From Halomonas halmophila (lineage in GTDB: Bacteria > Pseudomonadota > Gammaproteobacteria > Pseudomonadales > Halomonadaceae): 45,484 bases of DNA. Each line of letters begins with the position of its first letter. Position 1 is the stretch's first letter. Positions 17,353 through 26,362 of the stretch are shown piece after piece. The position numbers and the translations under genes are program-made. The DNA lies in assembly GCF_006540005.1 (NCBI RefSeq), contig NZ_BJOC01000031.1:1-45484 (forward strand), given 5' to 3'. Below the pieces are notes generated by a model. That model saw only the letters and a list, made by a program, of their open reading frames with translations. It was not told the origin of the DNA and made no database searches.

Positions 17353-18663
17353 TCAATAGGCATAGTCGCGACCGGCGGCCCTGGCGCGCTCGCGCGAGCT
17401 CGGGTTGACGGACTCGCGGAAGGGCATCTCGCATACGGTGGCGGCGACGGGCTGCCCCGGGATGTCGAGAAACTCGTCGGGGAGCCAGGCCACCAGCTCC
17501 GTGCCCAACACCGCCGAGGCGACCGGCACATAGGCCATGGCGATGTTGGTGCCGAGTTCCGGCGAGTACCAGGGCGAGGTGATCCAGCCGCAGGGGTCGC
17601 TCTCGGCGTCCGGGCCGACCAGCCAGAAGTCCGGTGCGTAGTCCTCGATGGGTTTGCCGTCGAGCTTCAGGCCCACCAGTTGGTGGGTGAAGGGCGGGTT
17701 GCCGGCATTGACCTGGGCACGCGTCTCTTCCAGTACGTCCTTGCCGATGTAGTCGGCCTCCTTGCCCTTGGGCACCATGTGGCCCAGGTTGCACTGAAAG
17801 GGGTTGGTCTCGTGGTCCAGGTCCTGGCCGTAGGAAAGGATGCCGGCGGCGATACGGCGATGGTGGGCCGGGGCGATGACCATCAGGTTGTATTTCTCGC
17901 CGACGCTTCGAATGGTGTTCCATACGGTCTCGGCGTTCAATGTCGAATCGTAGGCATAGACTTCGTAGCCCTTCTCGCCGGAGAAGCCGGTCTGCGAGAT
18001 CAATACATCGACGCCCTCGATTTGCGCGGCCATCAGCCCGTAGTAGGGCACGTCGCGTACCGCCTCGCCCACCAGGTCGGCGACCAGGTCCTCGGACTTC
18101 GGGCCCTGGATCTGCAGCGGGCTGACGTCGATTTCGTCGATCTGTACGTCGTAACCCATGCCGTGGTTGATGCCGCGGAACCAGTAGGCCAGGTCGGAGT
18201 CGCTGATGGTGAACCAGAACTCGTCGTCGGCGACGCGCAGCATCACCGGGTCGTTGAGCACACAGCCGCGTTCGTCGCAGAGCACCACATAGCGACCCAT
18301 CATCGTCGGGACCCGAGTCACGTCGCGGGTGCAGACGTAATTGCAAAAGGCCTCGGCCTCGGGTCCCTTGACGCGGATGGGGCGCTCCACCGCGACGTTC
18401 CACAGCGTCACGTCGTTGACCAGGGCGCGATACTCTTCCATGGCCCCGCCGTCCTCGGGGCGTACATAGGCGCGTGGATGGTACATGCGGTTGTAGACAG
18501 TCGCCTTCCAGCAGCCGGCCTCGACGGAGAGGTGCCAGTAGGGCGATTTGCGCACCCGGTTGGAAAGCAGCAGTTGAATGCCGGGGTCACCGCTCTGACG
18601 GAGGTTGACCGGCACCAGGCGATCACTTTGATCGATGGAAGTTTGGAAGTTGACGTTGGACAT
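17353..18663 (-). CDS. GcvT-family tetrahydrofolate-dependent demethylase, DmdA-like
   Basis: 436 residues from the ATG at 18663, which follows GAGGAG; longer upstream reading has no signal or family similarity. The fold is the aminomethyltransferase/GcvT type: an N-terminal folate-binding region ('RVRKSPYWHLSVEAG', 'ATVYNRMYHP', 'LWNVAVERPIRVKGPEA', 'LNDPVMLRVADDEFWF', 'DVSPLQIQGPKSEDL') and a C-terminal barrel ('DYIGKDVL', 'HSPE'-like 'SPWYSPELG'). The order and wording of these motifs resemble DMSP demethylase DmdA, which transfers a methyl group from dimethylsulfoniopropionate to tetrahydrofolate, more than the glycine-cleavage T protein. It is longer than typical DmdA (about 370). Related enzymes demethylate betaines or methoxyaromatics, so the substrate is open. 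No other DMSP genes are in view; tesB lies upstream on the same strand. Confidence 0.65.
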   Translation of the reverse strand: MSNVNFQTSIDQSDRLVPVNLRQSGDPGIQLLLSNRVRKSPYWHLSVEAGCWKATVYNRMYHPRAYVRPEDGGAMEEYRALVNDVTLWNVAVERPIRVKGPEAEAFCNYVCTRDVTRVPTMMGRYVVLCDERGCVLNDPVMLRVADDEFWFTISDSDLAYWFRGINHGMGYDVQIDEIDVSPLQIQGPKSEDLVADLVGEAVRDVPYYGLMAAQIEGVDVLISQTGFSGEKGYEVYAYDSTLNAETVWNTIRSVGEKYNLMVIAPAHHRRIAAGILSYGQDLDHETNPFQCNLGHMVPKGKEADYIGKDVLEETRAQVNAGNPPFTHQLVGLKLDGKPIEDYAPDFWLVGPDAESDPCGWITSPWYSPELGTNIAMAYVPVASAVLGTELVAWLPDEFLDIPGQPVAATVCEMPFRESVNPSSRERARAAGRDYAY

Positions 18664-18800
18664 GGCGCGGCACTCCTCGTCCTTGGCTGAAAGTTCGAGA
18701 CGGGTCTCATCACGAGCTCCTGGTGGATATCCGCTTGCCGGTGAGGGCCGGTGGTGGATGCAATCCGCCATTATTTTCAAGGTAGGAGTGCAGCTGTGTG

Positions 18801-18824
18801 CCAGCGTCTCCATGACGACGCTGG
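18801..18824 (-). terminator. Inverted repeat after tesB
   Basis: CCAGCGTC and GACGCTGG around an eight-base loop, about 40 bp past the tesB stop. There is no T-run. Confidence 0.35.
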
Positions 18825-18862
18825 AGTTGCTGGTGGCGACACGGGGCCGGGATTGGCCTTCT

Positions 18863-19684
18863 TCAGGCGTCGGTATCGCGCACTCGCGTCAATCCTTCCT
18901 GAGCACTGGAGGCGACCAGCCGACCGCTGCGGTCGAAGATGCTGCCGCGACTGAAGCCGCGTGCGCCGCCGGCCCAGGGGCTGTCCATGTCATACAGCAG
19001 CCAGTCGTTGACCCTGACGTCATGGTGAAACCACAGCGAGTGATCGAGGCTGGCGATCTGCAGCCCGGGGTCGCCGAACTGGATGCCGTGGGGGACCAGT
19101 GCCGTGGTCAGCAGATTGAAGTCCGAGCTGTAGGCCAGCAGGTAGCGGTGCAGGGCAGGGTCGTCGGGCAGCTCGCCGGCCAGGCGGAACCACAGGCGCT
19201 TGCGGGCCGGCTGGCCGGGTTCGGCGCTGTCCTCGACATGGCGGAATTCGATGGGGTGGCCGGGGAAGCGGGTGATGCGGTCGTCGTCGGCCTCCGGCGC
19301 TTCCGGCGCGGCCACGTCCGGCATCCGTGGCTGGTGCGCTATGCTGGTTTCCTGGCCATGGAAGGAGGCGCTGCAGAAGAAGATTGGGCGGCCTTTCTGG
19401 ATGGCGGTGATGCGGCGCGTGGTGAAACTGGCGCCATCGCGGACCGCATCGACCTGATAGACCACCGGCATCTGTGGATCCCCGGGGCGCAGGAAGTAGC
19501 CGTGCAGCGAGTGAACGCGACGGCTGGCATCGACGGTATGCGTGGCGGCCGAGAGCGCCTGGCCGAGCACCTGGCCGCCGAACAGCTGGGGCAGGCCCAG
19601 GTCCTGGCTGTGGCCGCGAAACAGGTTCTCTTCCAAGGGTTCCAGGGCGAGCAGTTCGACCAGGGCGTTTAGCGAGTCGGACAT
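18863..19684 (-). CDS. tesB: Acyl-CoA thioesterase II
   Basis: 273 residues, matching the double-hotdog TesB family (E. coli 286). It hydrolyses medium- and long-chain acyl-CoA to free fatty acid and CoA in the cytoplasm. Recognisable segments are 'NLFRGHSQDLGLPQLFGGQVLGQ' with its first-hotdog helix (split at residues about 20-42), 'VHSLHGYFLRPGD', 'FTTRRITAIQKG', and in the second hotdog 'AYSSDFNLL', 'SLDHSLWFH' and 'GFSRGSIFDRSGRLVAS', which hold the Asp/Thr/Gln catalytic set. The ATG at 19684 begins the usual 'MSDSLNALVELLALEPLEEN'. It is divergent from tadA. An inverted repeat (18801-18824, CCAGCGTC/GACGCTGG) follows its end. Confidence 0.93.
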   Translation of the reverse strand: MSDSLNALVELLALEPLEENLFRGHSQDLGLPQLFGGQVLGQALSAATHTVDASRRVHSLHGYFLRPGDPQMPVVYQVDAVRDGASFTTRRITAIQKGRPIFFCSASFHGQETSIAHQPRMPDVAAPEAPEADDDRITRFPGHPIEFRHVEDSAEPGQPARKRLWFRLAGELPDDPALHRYLLAYSSDFNLLTTALVPHGIQFGDPGLQIASLDHSLWFHHDVRVNDWLLYDMDSPWAGGARGFSRGSIFDRSGRLVASSAQEGLTRVRDTDA

Positions 19685-19773
19685 TGGAGGGGTATCCTTG
19701 ATCCTTGACGCGTGCGGTATGCGTTGTGTCGCACGCCATTATCTTCATGTCGAGCAGTCTACTGGAGTCCAGG

Positions 19774-20256
19774 GTGATACGCAGCGATGAATACTACATG
19801 CACCGTGCCATGGATCAGGCCCGGCGCGCCGAGCAGGCCGGCGAGGTGCCGGTGGGCGCGGTGGTCGTGGATGCGGCCGGTGACATCATCGGCGAGGGCT
19901 ACAATGCTCCGGTGTCGACCCATGACCCCAGCGCCCATGCCGAAGTGCGCGCCCTGCGCGATGCCGGCGCCAGAGTCGGCAATTACCGGCTGGAGGGGTG
20001 CAGGCTGTTCGTCACCCTGGAGCCCTGCCTGATGTGCACCGGCGCCATCATTCACGCCCGGCTGGCCGGTGTCGTCTATGGGGCCGCCGAGCCCCGCAGT
20101 GGCATGGTGGAGTCGCGTGCCAATCTGTTTGCCCAGCCCTGGTACAACCATCGTGTCGAGGTCACCGGAGGCGTGCTGGCAACGCGTATCGCCAAGCAGC
20201 TGAAAGGATTCTTCCACCAGCGGCGGGAAGGTCAGCGTGACGACAGTGCTGGATGA
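19774..20256 (+). CDS. tadA: tRNA-specific adenosine deaminase
   Basis: 160 residues with the GTG start at 19774, chosen because GGAG lies six bases upstream and the product then aligns with E. coli TadA ('SDEYYMHRAMDQARRA'); an in-frame ATG at 19747 has no ribosome-binding site. TadA converts adenosine 34 of tRNA-Arg(ACG) to inosine, as a dimer with zinc. The zinc ligands and catalytic acid are visible: 'HAE' (His55, Glu57) and 'PCLMC' (Cys85, Cys88). 'VPVGAVVVD', 'YNAPVSTHDPSAHAE' and 'NHRVEVTGGVL' are family signatures. Its end converges with mltF, only 12 bp apart. Confidence 0.93.
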   Translation: MIRSDEYYMHRAMDQARRAEQAGEVPVGAVVVDAAGDIIGEGYNAPVSTHDPSAHAEVRALRDAGARVGNYRLEGCRLFVTLEPCLMCTGAIIHARLAGVVYGAAEPRSGMVESRANLFAQPWYNHRVEVTGGVLATRIAKQLKGFFHQRREGQRDDSAG

Positions 20257-20268
20257 CGGACGCCCTGC

Positions 20269-21738
20269 TCAGGATCTGGGGGGGATGACATCGAAGCTGC
20301 CGCTGCTCGGCACGGCATCCTCCGGCAGTCGCGCATTGATGGGATGGAACTGCTCCTGACTGCGGTCCACGTAGGTCAGGACTTCGTAGTAGCGGCGGAT
20401 GTTGCGTACATATACCACTGGTTCGCCACCTCGCGCATAGCCATGCCGGGTCTGCTCGTACCACTGCTTTTCCTGTAGCAGTGGCAACGAGCGCCGCACG
20501 TCGACCCAGACATTCGGGTTGCCGCCACGCTGCTTGGTGATATCGCGGGCATCGTAGAGGTGGCCGAGGCCGACGTTATAGGCCGCCATGGCCATGTAGA
20601 GCCGATCCTTGCCCGTGATGGACTTGGGTAATCGTTGCTCCAGGCTGCGCAGGTAGCGCGCTCCCCCCTTGATGCTTTGCTCGGGGTCGAGACGGTTGTC
20701 GACGCCCAGGTCACCGGCGGTGGGCAGGGTCAGCATCATCAGACCTCGCACGCCGGTGGGCGAGGTGGCCTTGGGGTCCCAGTGAGATTCCTGGTAGCCC
20801 ACCGCGGCCAGCAACTTCCAGTCGAAGCCGTTGGCACGCGCCGCTTCACGAAAGAGCTCGGCGTAGTCGGGCAGTCGTTGCTTGGCATGCTTGATGAAGG
20901 TGCGGGCGCCAACGTATTCGAGATAGTTGTCGCGGCCGAAGTAGCGAGTCTCGAGGCGCTGCAGCAACCCGGAACTCTGTATGTCGGCCAGAAAGCGGTT
21001 GGCCTCGCGGACCAGGCCGAGACCCTGGCCGGCGGGGAAAGCCCAGGCCAGCGAGAGCGGCTTGCCCAGCGTGAAACCATCCTCCACCTCCGGGAAGAAG
21101 AGCCGGTTGAGGCGGAATTGACGCTGGTAGACCACGGCAGCATCCAGCTCACCGCTCGCCACCCGGCTCAGCAGGGAGGCGATCTCCATGTCGTTGGATT
21201 CCTTCCAGCTGAGCTCGGGGTGCTCGGCCTGCAGCTCGCGCATCACGGTGTCGGTGCCGGTGCCGCTCAAGGTGCCGACCTCCAGCTCCACCAGGTCTGC
21301 GATGCTCTCGGGAGGCGTGATGCCGCGGCGATAGACCACGAGCGGCTGCAGCGGCATGATCGGCCGACTGAAGATCAGGCCGTCGCGACTCGGGTCGAGG
21401 GGCAGGGCGGCTGCTCCCATGTCGCCCTGCTTGCGCACCGCATCCAGTACTTCGCTGCTGTTATGGCCATCGTTCAGTGCCAGGCTGACGCCCAGATGGT
21501 CGGCGAAGCGCCGCATCAGTTCGTATTCGAAGCCGGTCGGACCCTGGCGGCCTTCGTAATAGGTGGTCGGCGTGTTGCGGGTTTGCACGCTGATGAAGTC
21601 GCGCTCCAGCACGTCCTGCAGGTGCTCGCCCGGCTGACGATCCGGGGACACCGGCAACATGGCCAGCAGCATAGCGCTGCACGCTGTCAGGTAGCCACGC
21701 CAGTGGCGACGGAAATGGGCGAGCCAGGTTGCGGACAT
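20269..21738 (-). CDS. mltF: Membrane-bound lytic murein transglycosylase F
   Basis: 489 residues from ATG 21738, which opens a signal or membrane segment ('YLTACSAMLLAMLPV'); the true start could be slightly upstream because the ribosome-binding site is weak. The N-terminal half is a periplasmic solute-binding-like domain ('TYYEGRQGPTGFEYELMRRF', 'GTLSGTGTD', 'ELDAAVVYQ'), which is regulatory in this family. The C-terminal half is an SLT lysozyme-like domain ('LLAAVGYQESHWDPKATSP', catalytic Glu about 317; 'GVRGLMMLT'; 'MAAYNVGLGH'; 'GYARGGEPVVYV'). MltF cleaves peptidoglycan glycan strands to 1,6-anhydromuropeptides at the outer membrane. It is divergent from purL, as in many gammaproteobacteria. 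Confidence 0.94.
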   Translation of the reverse strand: MSATWLAHFRRHWRGYLTACSAMLLAMLPVSPDRQPGEHLQDVLERDFISVQTRNTPTTYYEGRQGPTGFEYELMRRFADHLGVSLALNDGHNSSEVLDAVRKQGDMGAAALPLDPSRDGLIFSRPIMPLQPLVVYRRGITPPESIADLVELEVGTLSGTGTDTVMRELQAEHPELSWKESNDMEIASLLSRVASGELDAAVVYQRQFRLNRLFFPEVEDGFTLGKPLSLAWAFPAGQGLGLVREANRFLADIQSSGLLQRLETRYFGRDNYLEYVGARTFIKHAKQRLPDYAELFREAARANGFDWKLLAAVGYQESHWDPKATSPTGVRGLMMLTLPTAGDLGVDNRLDPEQSIKGGARYLRSLEQRLPKSITGKDRLYMAMAAYNVGLGHLYDARDITKQRGGNPNVWVDVRRSLPLLQEKQWYEQTRHGYARGGEPVVYVRNIRRYYEVLTYVDRSQEQFHPINARLPEDAVPSSGSFDVIPPRS

Positions 21739-21971
21739 AGTGGCGCTGAGCGGTGAAGGGATCTTCACCTTACCCAGCGAACCCGCGCCTGTCATCATTC
21801 CCGATTTCTCGCCATCCATGCTTTCCAGTATCATGTGGCCATTCAGTCGCCGCTGGATCCATCCCGATGCGGCTCCCCGAGGGCGTGTGGCGGGGAGATC
21901 CGGGTCGAGGTTCGGCGTTGTCGGCGCTTTATGCTTCCTTCACATTTCGCTTGCTTCAGAGGTCCGAGGAT

Positions 21972-24900
21972 ATGCTCGAACTGCGCGGTGCGCCCGCCCT
22001 ATCCGCTTTTCGTCACGCCAAGCTGCTGGAAGCCCTGTCTCGCGTGGCGCCAGGTGTCGAGACGCTGGAAGCCGACTATGTGCACTTCGTTGACCATGAA
22101 GGCGAGCTGGCGGAGTCGGAACAGCGGCTGCTCGAGGGGTTGCTCGACGATGGTACGTCGCCTGAGGCAAGGTCGAGTGGTCGGGGGCATCTGTTTCTGG
22201 TGGTGCCGCGCATCGGCACCCAGTCGCCCTGGTCGTCGAAGGCCACTGATATCGCCCATAACTGCGGACTGAAGCGGATTCGTCGACTCGAGCGCGGTAT
22301 TGCTTACCGCGTGCGGTTCAGCGGCGAGTTTTCCGAGGCAGACTTCGAGGCCGTCACGGCGCAGTTGCATGACCGCATGACCGAGACCGTGCTGTTCGAT
22401 GCCTCGGATGCCGCCAAGCTGTTCGAGCATCATCAGCCGGCGCCGCTCGGCAAGGTGGCCCTCCTCGAGGGCGGTCGCGAGGCACTGTCCACTGCCAACG
22501 TCGAACTGGGTCTGGCCCTCGCCGAGGACGAAATCGACTACCTCTGCGAGGCGTTCCGCAAGCTGGAGCGCAATCCCACTGATGTCGAGCTGATGATGTT
22601 CGCCCAGGCGAACTCCGAGCACTGTCGTCACAAGATCTTCAATGCCGACTGGGTGGTGGACGGCGAGGCCCAGCCGCGTTCGCTGTTCAAGATGATCAGG
22701 AACACTTATGAAAGCTCGCCGGACGATATCCTCTCGGCCTACAGCGACAATGCCGCGGTCATTCGTGGCAGCGAAGCGGGACGCTTCTTCGCCGCACCCT
22801 TGACCGGCAAGGCAGCCGAGAGCGCTGTCTACGGCACGCATCAGGAGTCCGTGAATATCCTGATGAAGGTCGAGACCCACAACCACCCCACGGCCATTGC
22901 GCCGCACCCCGGGGCGGCCACCGGGGCCGGCGGCGAGATTCGCGACGAGGGCGCCACCGGCATCGGCGGCAAGCCCAAGGCCGGCCTCACCGGTTTTACC
23001 GTTTCCAACCTGCGCATTCCCGACTTCGTGCAGCCCTGGGAGGCCTTCGATTACGGCAAGCCCGAGCGCATCACCAGCGCGCTGTCGATCATGCTCGAAG
23101 GTCCCATCGGGGGCGCCGCCTTCAATAACGAATTCGGGCGCCCGAACCTGACCGGCTACTTCCGCACCTTTGAGCAGGATGCGCTGGGCGCCGAGGGCAT
23201 CGAGCGCCGCGGCTATCACAAGCCGATCATGATCGCCGGGGGCTACGGCAACATCCGCGAGGATCACGTTCAGAAAAGCGAGATTCCGGTGGGCGGCAAG
23301 CTGATCGTCATGGGCGGGCCGGCCATGCTGATCGGGCTGGGCGGCGGCGCGGCCTCGTCGATGGCCTCGGGGGCGTCCAGTGCCGATCTGGACTTCGCCT
23401 CGGTGCAGCGCGGCAATCCGGAGATGGAACGGCGTGCCCAGGAAGTCATCGACCGTTGCTGGTCCCTGGGCGATGGCAACCCGATCTGCTTCATCCATGA
23501 CGTCGGCGCGGGCGGGCTGTCCAATGCGCTGCCGGAGCTGGTCAAGGATGGCGAGCGCGGCGGGCGTTTCGATCTGCGTGAGGTGCCCAATGCCGAGCCG
23601 GGCATGAGCCCGCTGGAAATCTGGTGCAACGAGGCCCAGGAGCGCTATGTGCTGGCCGTGGCGCCGGAAAACCTGGCGGCCTTCGAGGCGCTGTGTCAGC
23701 GCGAACGTTGCCCCTATGCCGTGGTCGGCGAGGCCACCGAAGCGCACCACCTCGAGGTGCGTGATGGCCACTTCGAGGCGACCACGGCGCAGACGCCGCC
23801 GGTGGATCTGCCGATGAGCGTGCTGTTCGGCAAGCCGCCGAAGATGCAGCGGGAATTCGCGCGGCAACGCCGCGACCTGCCGGGCATCATGCTCGACAAC
23901 CTGGATCTGCGTGAGGCGCTGGATCGGGTCCTGAGCCTGCCCACCGTGGCCTCCAAGAGTTTCCTGATCACCATCGGCGATCGCTCGATTACCGGTCAGG
24001 TGGCACGCGACCAGATGGTCGGCCCCTGGCAGGTACCGGTGGCCGATGTGGCGGTGACCACGGCGACCTTCGACACCCATGCCGGTGAAGCCATGGCGAT
24101 GGGCGAGCGGCCGCCGGTGGCGCTCATCGACCCGGCGGCCAGCGCCCGTCTGGCGGTGGCCGAGACCATCACCAACCTGGCCGCCGCACCGATCGCCAAA
24201 CTGGGCGACATCAAGCTGTCGGCCAACTGGATGAGTGCGGCCAGCCACCCTGGCGAGAACCAGGCGCTGTATGACGCCGTGCATGCCGTCGGCATGGAGC
24301 TGTGTCCGGCGCTGGGGATTGCCATTCCGGTGGGCAAGGATTCGATGTCGATGCGCACCGCCTGGCAGGCCGCGACCGGCGACGCCGGCGAGCTGGAGGA
24401 GAAGAGCGTCACGGCACCGCTGTCGTTGATCACCACCGGCTTCGCACCGGTGACCGATGCTCTGCGCACCCTGACCCCCGAGATCGACATGGCGCGGGAT
24501 GAATCCGACCTGATCCTGGTCGACCTGGGCGGCGCTCGCAACCGTCTCGGCGGCTCGGCGCTGGCGCAGGTCTATGGCCAGGTCGGTGACGAGTGCCCGG
24601 ATCTGGACGACTCGGAGGATCTCAAGGCGTTCTTCTCGGTCATCCAGGGCCTCAATGCCGATGGCAAGCTGCTGGCCTATCACGATCGCAGCGATGGTGG
24701 TTTGCTGGTCACCCTGCTGGAGATGGCCTTTGCCGCGCATGCCGGCCTGGAAATCAAGCTCGACTGGTTGATCGACGAGCCCGGCGAGGCCGTCAATGCG
24801 CTCTTCGCCGAAGAGCTCGGGGCGGTGATTCAGGTGTCCCGCGAGCACACCGAAGAGGTGCTGACCCAGTTTGCCGGCGCCGGGCTCGAGACCTGTGGGG

Positions 24901-25925
24901 TCATCGCCCGTCCGCGCTATGACGACCAGGTACGCGTCACCCTGTTCGAGGAGCCGCTGCTCGAGACCACGCGCATGCTCACCCAGCGCACCTGGAGCGA
25001 ACCCAGCTATCGCATGCAGGCGTTGCGCGACAACGCCGACTGTGCCAAGAGCGAATTCGATGAGCTGCTGGATGCGCGGGACCCGGGCCTCTCGGCCACG
25101 CCGAGCTTCGATGTCGACGAGGATATCAGCGCGCCCTTCGTCAACACGGCCCGTCCTCCCATGGCGGTGCTGCGCGAACAGGGCGTGAATGGCCATGTGG
25201 AGATGGCCTGGGCCTTCGACAAGGCCGGGTTCGAGGCCGTCGATGTGCACATGAGCGACATTCTCGAAGGACGCGTCGGCCTCGAGGACTTCAAGGGCCT
25301 GGTGGCCTGCGGCGGCTTCTCCTATGGCGACGTGCTGGGGGCCGGCGGCGGCTGGGCCAAGTCGGTGCTGTACAACGCGCGGGCACGGGAGCAGTTCGCC
25401 GCCTTCTTCGGTCGTGACGACAGCTTTGCCCTGGGCGTGTGCAACGGCTGCCAGATGCTCTCGCAGCTCAAGGAGCTGATTCCGGGCGCCGAGCACTGGC
25501 CGCAGTTCCTGCGCAACGAGTCCGAGCAGTTCGAGGCGCGGGTCTCCATGGTCCGCGTGGAGCAGAGCCCGTCGATTCTGCTCGCCGGCATGCAGGGCTC
25601 GAAGCTGCCGATCGCCGTGGCGCATGGCGAGGGTCGCGCGGCCTTCCGTGACACGGCCCACCTGCGCCAGGTGCAGAGCAGCGACCAGGTGGCGTTGCGC
25701 TACCTGGACAATCATGGTCAGTCGACCACGCGCTATCCGGCCAACCCCAATGGCTCACCGGCGGGTATCACCGGCCTCACCACCCCGGACGGCCGGGTGA
25801 CGATCATGATGCCGCACCCCGAGCGCGTGGCCAGGGCGGTGACCAACTCCTGGCGCCCCGCCGAGTGGACGCAGGATGGTGCCTGGATGCGCATGTTCCG
25901 CAACGCCCGGCACTGGCTGGGCTGA
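21972..25925 (+). CDS. purL: Phosphoribosylformylglycinamidine synthase
   Basis: 1317 residues, the large single-chain PurL (E. coli 1295). It converts FGAR, glutamine and ATP to FGAM in purine synthesis. The start at ATG 21972 follows GAGG and gives '[19 protein letters not shown]', matching the family N-terminus. Domains in order: an N-terminal PurS-like domain, a linker, two AIRS-type synthetase halves ('[21 protein letters not shown]', '[27 protein letters not shown]' read in two parts, '[15 protein letters not shown]', '[17 protein letters not shown]'), and a C-terminal class I glutamine amidotransferase with Cys1157 in 'LGVCNGCQM' and His1282/Glu1284 in 'PHPERV'. It is monocistronic, with a hairpin after the stop. 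No PurR-like operator was recognised upstream. Confidence 0.97.
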   Translation: MLELRGAPALSAFRHAKLLEALSRVAPGVETLEADYVHFVDHEGELAESEQRLLEGLLDDGTSPEARSSGRGHLFLVVPRIGTQSPWSSKATDIAHNCGLKRIRRLERGIAYRVRFSGEFSEADFEAVTAQLHDRMTETVLFDASDAAKLFEHHQPAPLGKVALLEGGREALSTANVELGLALAEDEIDYLCEAFRKLERNPTDVELMMFAQANSEHCRHKIFNADWVVDGEAQPRSLFKMIRNTYESSPDDILSAYSDNAAVIRGSEAGRFFAAPLTGKAAESAVYGTHQESVNILMKVETHNHPTAIAPHPGAATGAGGEIRDEGATGIGGKPKAGLTGFTVSNLRIPDFVQPWEAFDYGKPERITSALSIMLEGPIGGAAFNNEFGRPNLTGYFRTFEQDALGAEGIERRGYHKPIMIAGGYGNIREDHVQKSEIPVGGKLIVMGGPAMLIGLGGGAASSMASGASSADLDFASVQRGNPEMERRAQEVIDRCWSLGDGNPICFIHDVGAGGLSNALPELVKDGERGGRFDLREVPNAEPGMSPLEIWCNEAQERYVLAVAPENLAAFEALCQRERCPYAVVGEATEAHHLEVRDGHFEATTAQTPPVDLPMSVLFGKPPKMQREFARQRRDLPGIMLDNLDLREALDRVLSLPTVASKSFLITIGDRSITGQVARDQMVGPWQVPVADVAVTTATFDTHAGEAMAMGERPPVALIDPAASARLAVAETITNLAAAPIAKLGDIKLSANWMSAASHPGENQALYDAVHAVGMELCPALGIAIPVGKDSMSMRTAWQAATGDAGELEEKSVTAPLSLITTGFAPVTDALRTLTPEIDMARDESDLILVDLGGARNRLGGSALAQVYGQVGDECPDLDDSEDLKAFFSVIQGLNADGKLLAYHDRSDGGLLVTLLEMAFAAHAGLEIKLDWLIDEPGEAVNALFAEELGAVIQVSREHTEEVLTQFAGAGLETCGVIARPRYDDQVRVTLFEEPLLETTRMLTQRTWSEPSYRMQALRDNADCAKSEFDELLDARDPGLSATPSFDVDEDISAPFVNTARPPMAVLREQGVNGHVEMAWAFDKAGFEAVDVHMSDILEGRVGLEDFKGLVACGGFSYGDVLGAGGGWAKSVLYNARAREQFAAFFGRDDSFALGVCNGCQMLSQLKELIPGAEHWPQFLRNESEQFEARVSMVRVEQSPSILLAGMQGSKLPIAVAHGEGRAAFRDTAHLRQVQSSDQVALRYLDNHGQSTTRYPANPNGSPAGITGLTTPDGRVTIMMPHPERVARAVTNSWRPAEWTQDGAWMRMFRNARHWLG

Positions 25926-25957
25926 GTGGCGCCGGGCCTGACCTGACGCCGTAACGC

Positions 25958-25995
25958 AAGACGCCGGCGCCCGTGGAGACAGGCGCCGGCGTCTT
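25958..25995. terminator. Bidirectional hairpin between purL and the zinc-ribbon gene
   Basis: Fourteen-base perfect arms AAGACGCCGGCGCC / GGCGCCGGCGTCTT with a ten-base loop, 33 bp after purL and 33 bp after the convergent small gene. The flanking A and T pairs give short T ends on both strands. Confidence 0.7.
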
Positions 25996-26027
25996 GCCCA
26001 TGCACTCAAGCATCGCGGTGATGCGTC

Positions 26028-26228
26028 TTAGGCGTCGTCCTTGTGCTTCAGGCGTGACTCTACGTCATCGAGCAGATCACGGAGCTGGGCCTGAAAATGG
26101 TCGAAGCGGCCGAAGTCGTGATCGCATTCGTCACAATAGACGTGATACTGCCCTTGCCGTCCGGGTGGCACGCGCTTCCTGCGGCTACCGCACTCCGGGC
26201 ATTCAGGGCCAGTATGTTCGGTGGTCAT
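26028..26228 (-). CDS. Small zinc-ribbon protein of unknown function
   Basis: 66 residues, preceded by an excellent ribosome-binding site (AAGGAGA, seven bases before the ATG), which argues that it is translated. Two CxxC pairs ('CPECG' at 10-14 and 'CDEC' near 32-35) enclose basic residues 'RRKRVPPGRQG' and form a likely zinc ribbon. The second half is acidic, helical and probably coiled ('FQAQLRDLLDDVESRLKHKDD'). It is likely a cytoplasmic nucleic-acid- or protein-binding adaptor. It is divergent from radD with a shared 134-bp upstream region. I do not recognise a named family. Confidence 0.75.
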   Translation of the reverse strand: MTTEHTGPECPECGSRRKRVPPGRQGQYHVYCDECDHDFGRFDHFQAQLRDLLDDVESRLKHKDDA

Positions 26229-26362
26229 GATGAGCTCTCCTTTTCAATCGAACACTTCAGGTATCGTGCCGACAGGCCGGAAAATCAAGCTTGACGGCAT
26301 GATGTAGTAAATTTTGGCATGAAACCCGGCAGAATGGCGAGTCGGTATCGCGCAGAGGCCCC

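Noticed and set aside
17173..18690. Plus-strand frame of 505 codons running through the tRNA-Thr and opposite the DmdA-like gene
   Set aside because: It crosses a functional tRNA and is antisense to a gene with clear family motifs.
21753..21971. Upstream extension of purL by 73 residues
   Set aside because: It overlaps the start of the divergent mltF region and does not match the PurL N-terminus; the ATG at 21972 has GAGG upstream and the family sequence.
21999..25715. Minus-strand open frame of 1238 codons across purL
   Set aside because: An antisense shadow of a high-GC gene: no family motifs, and purL is unambiguous on the plus strand.
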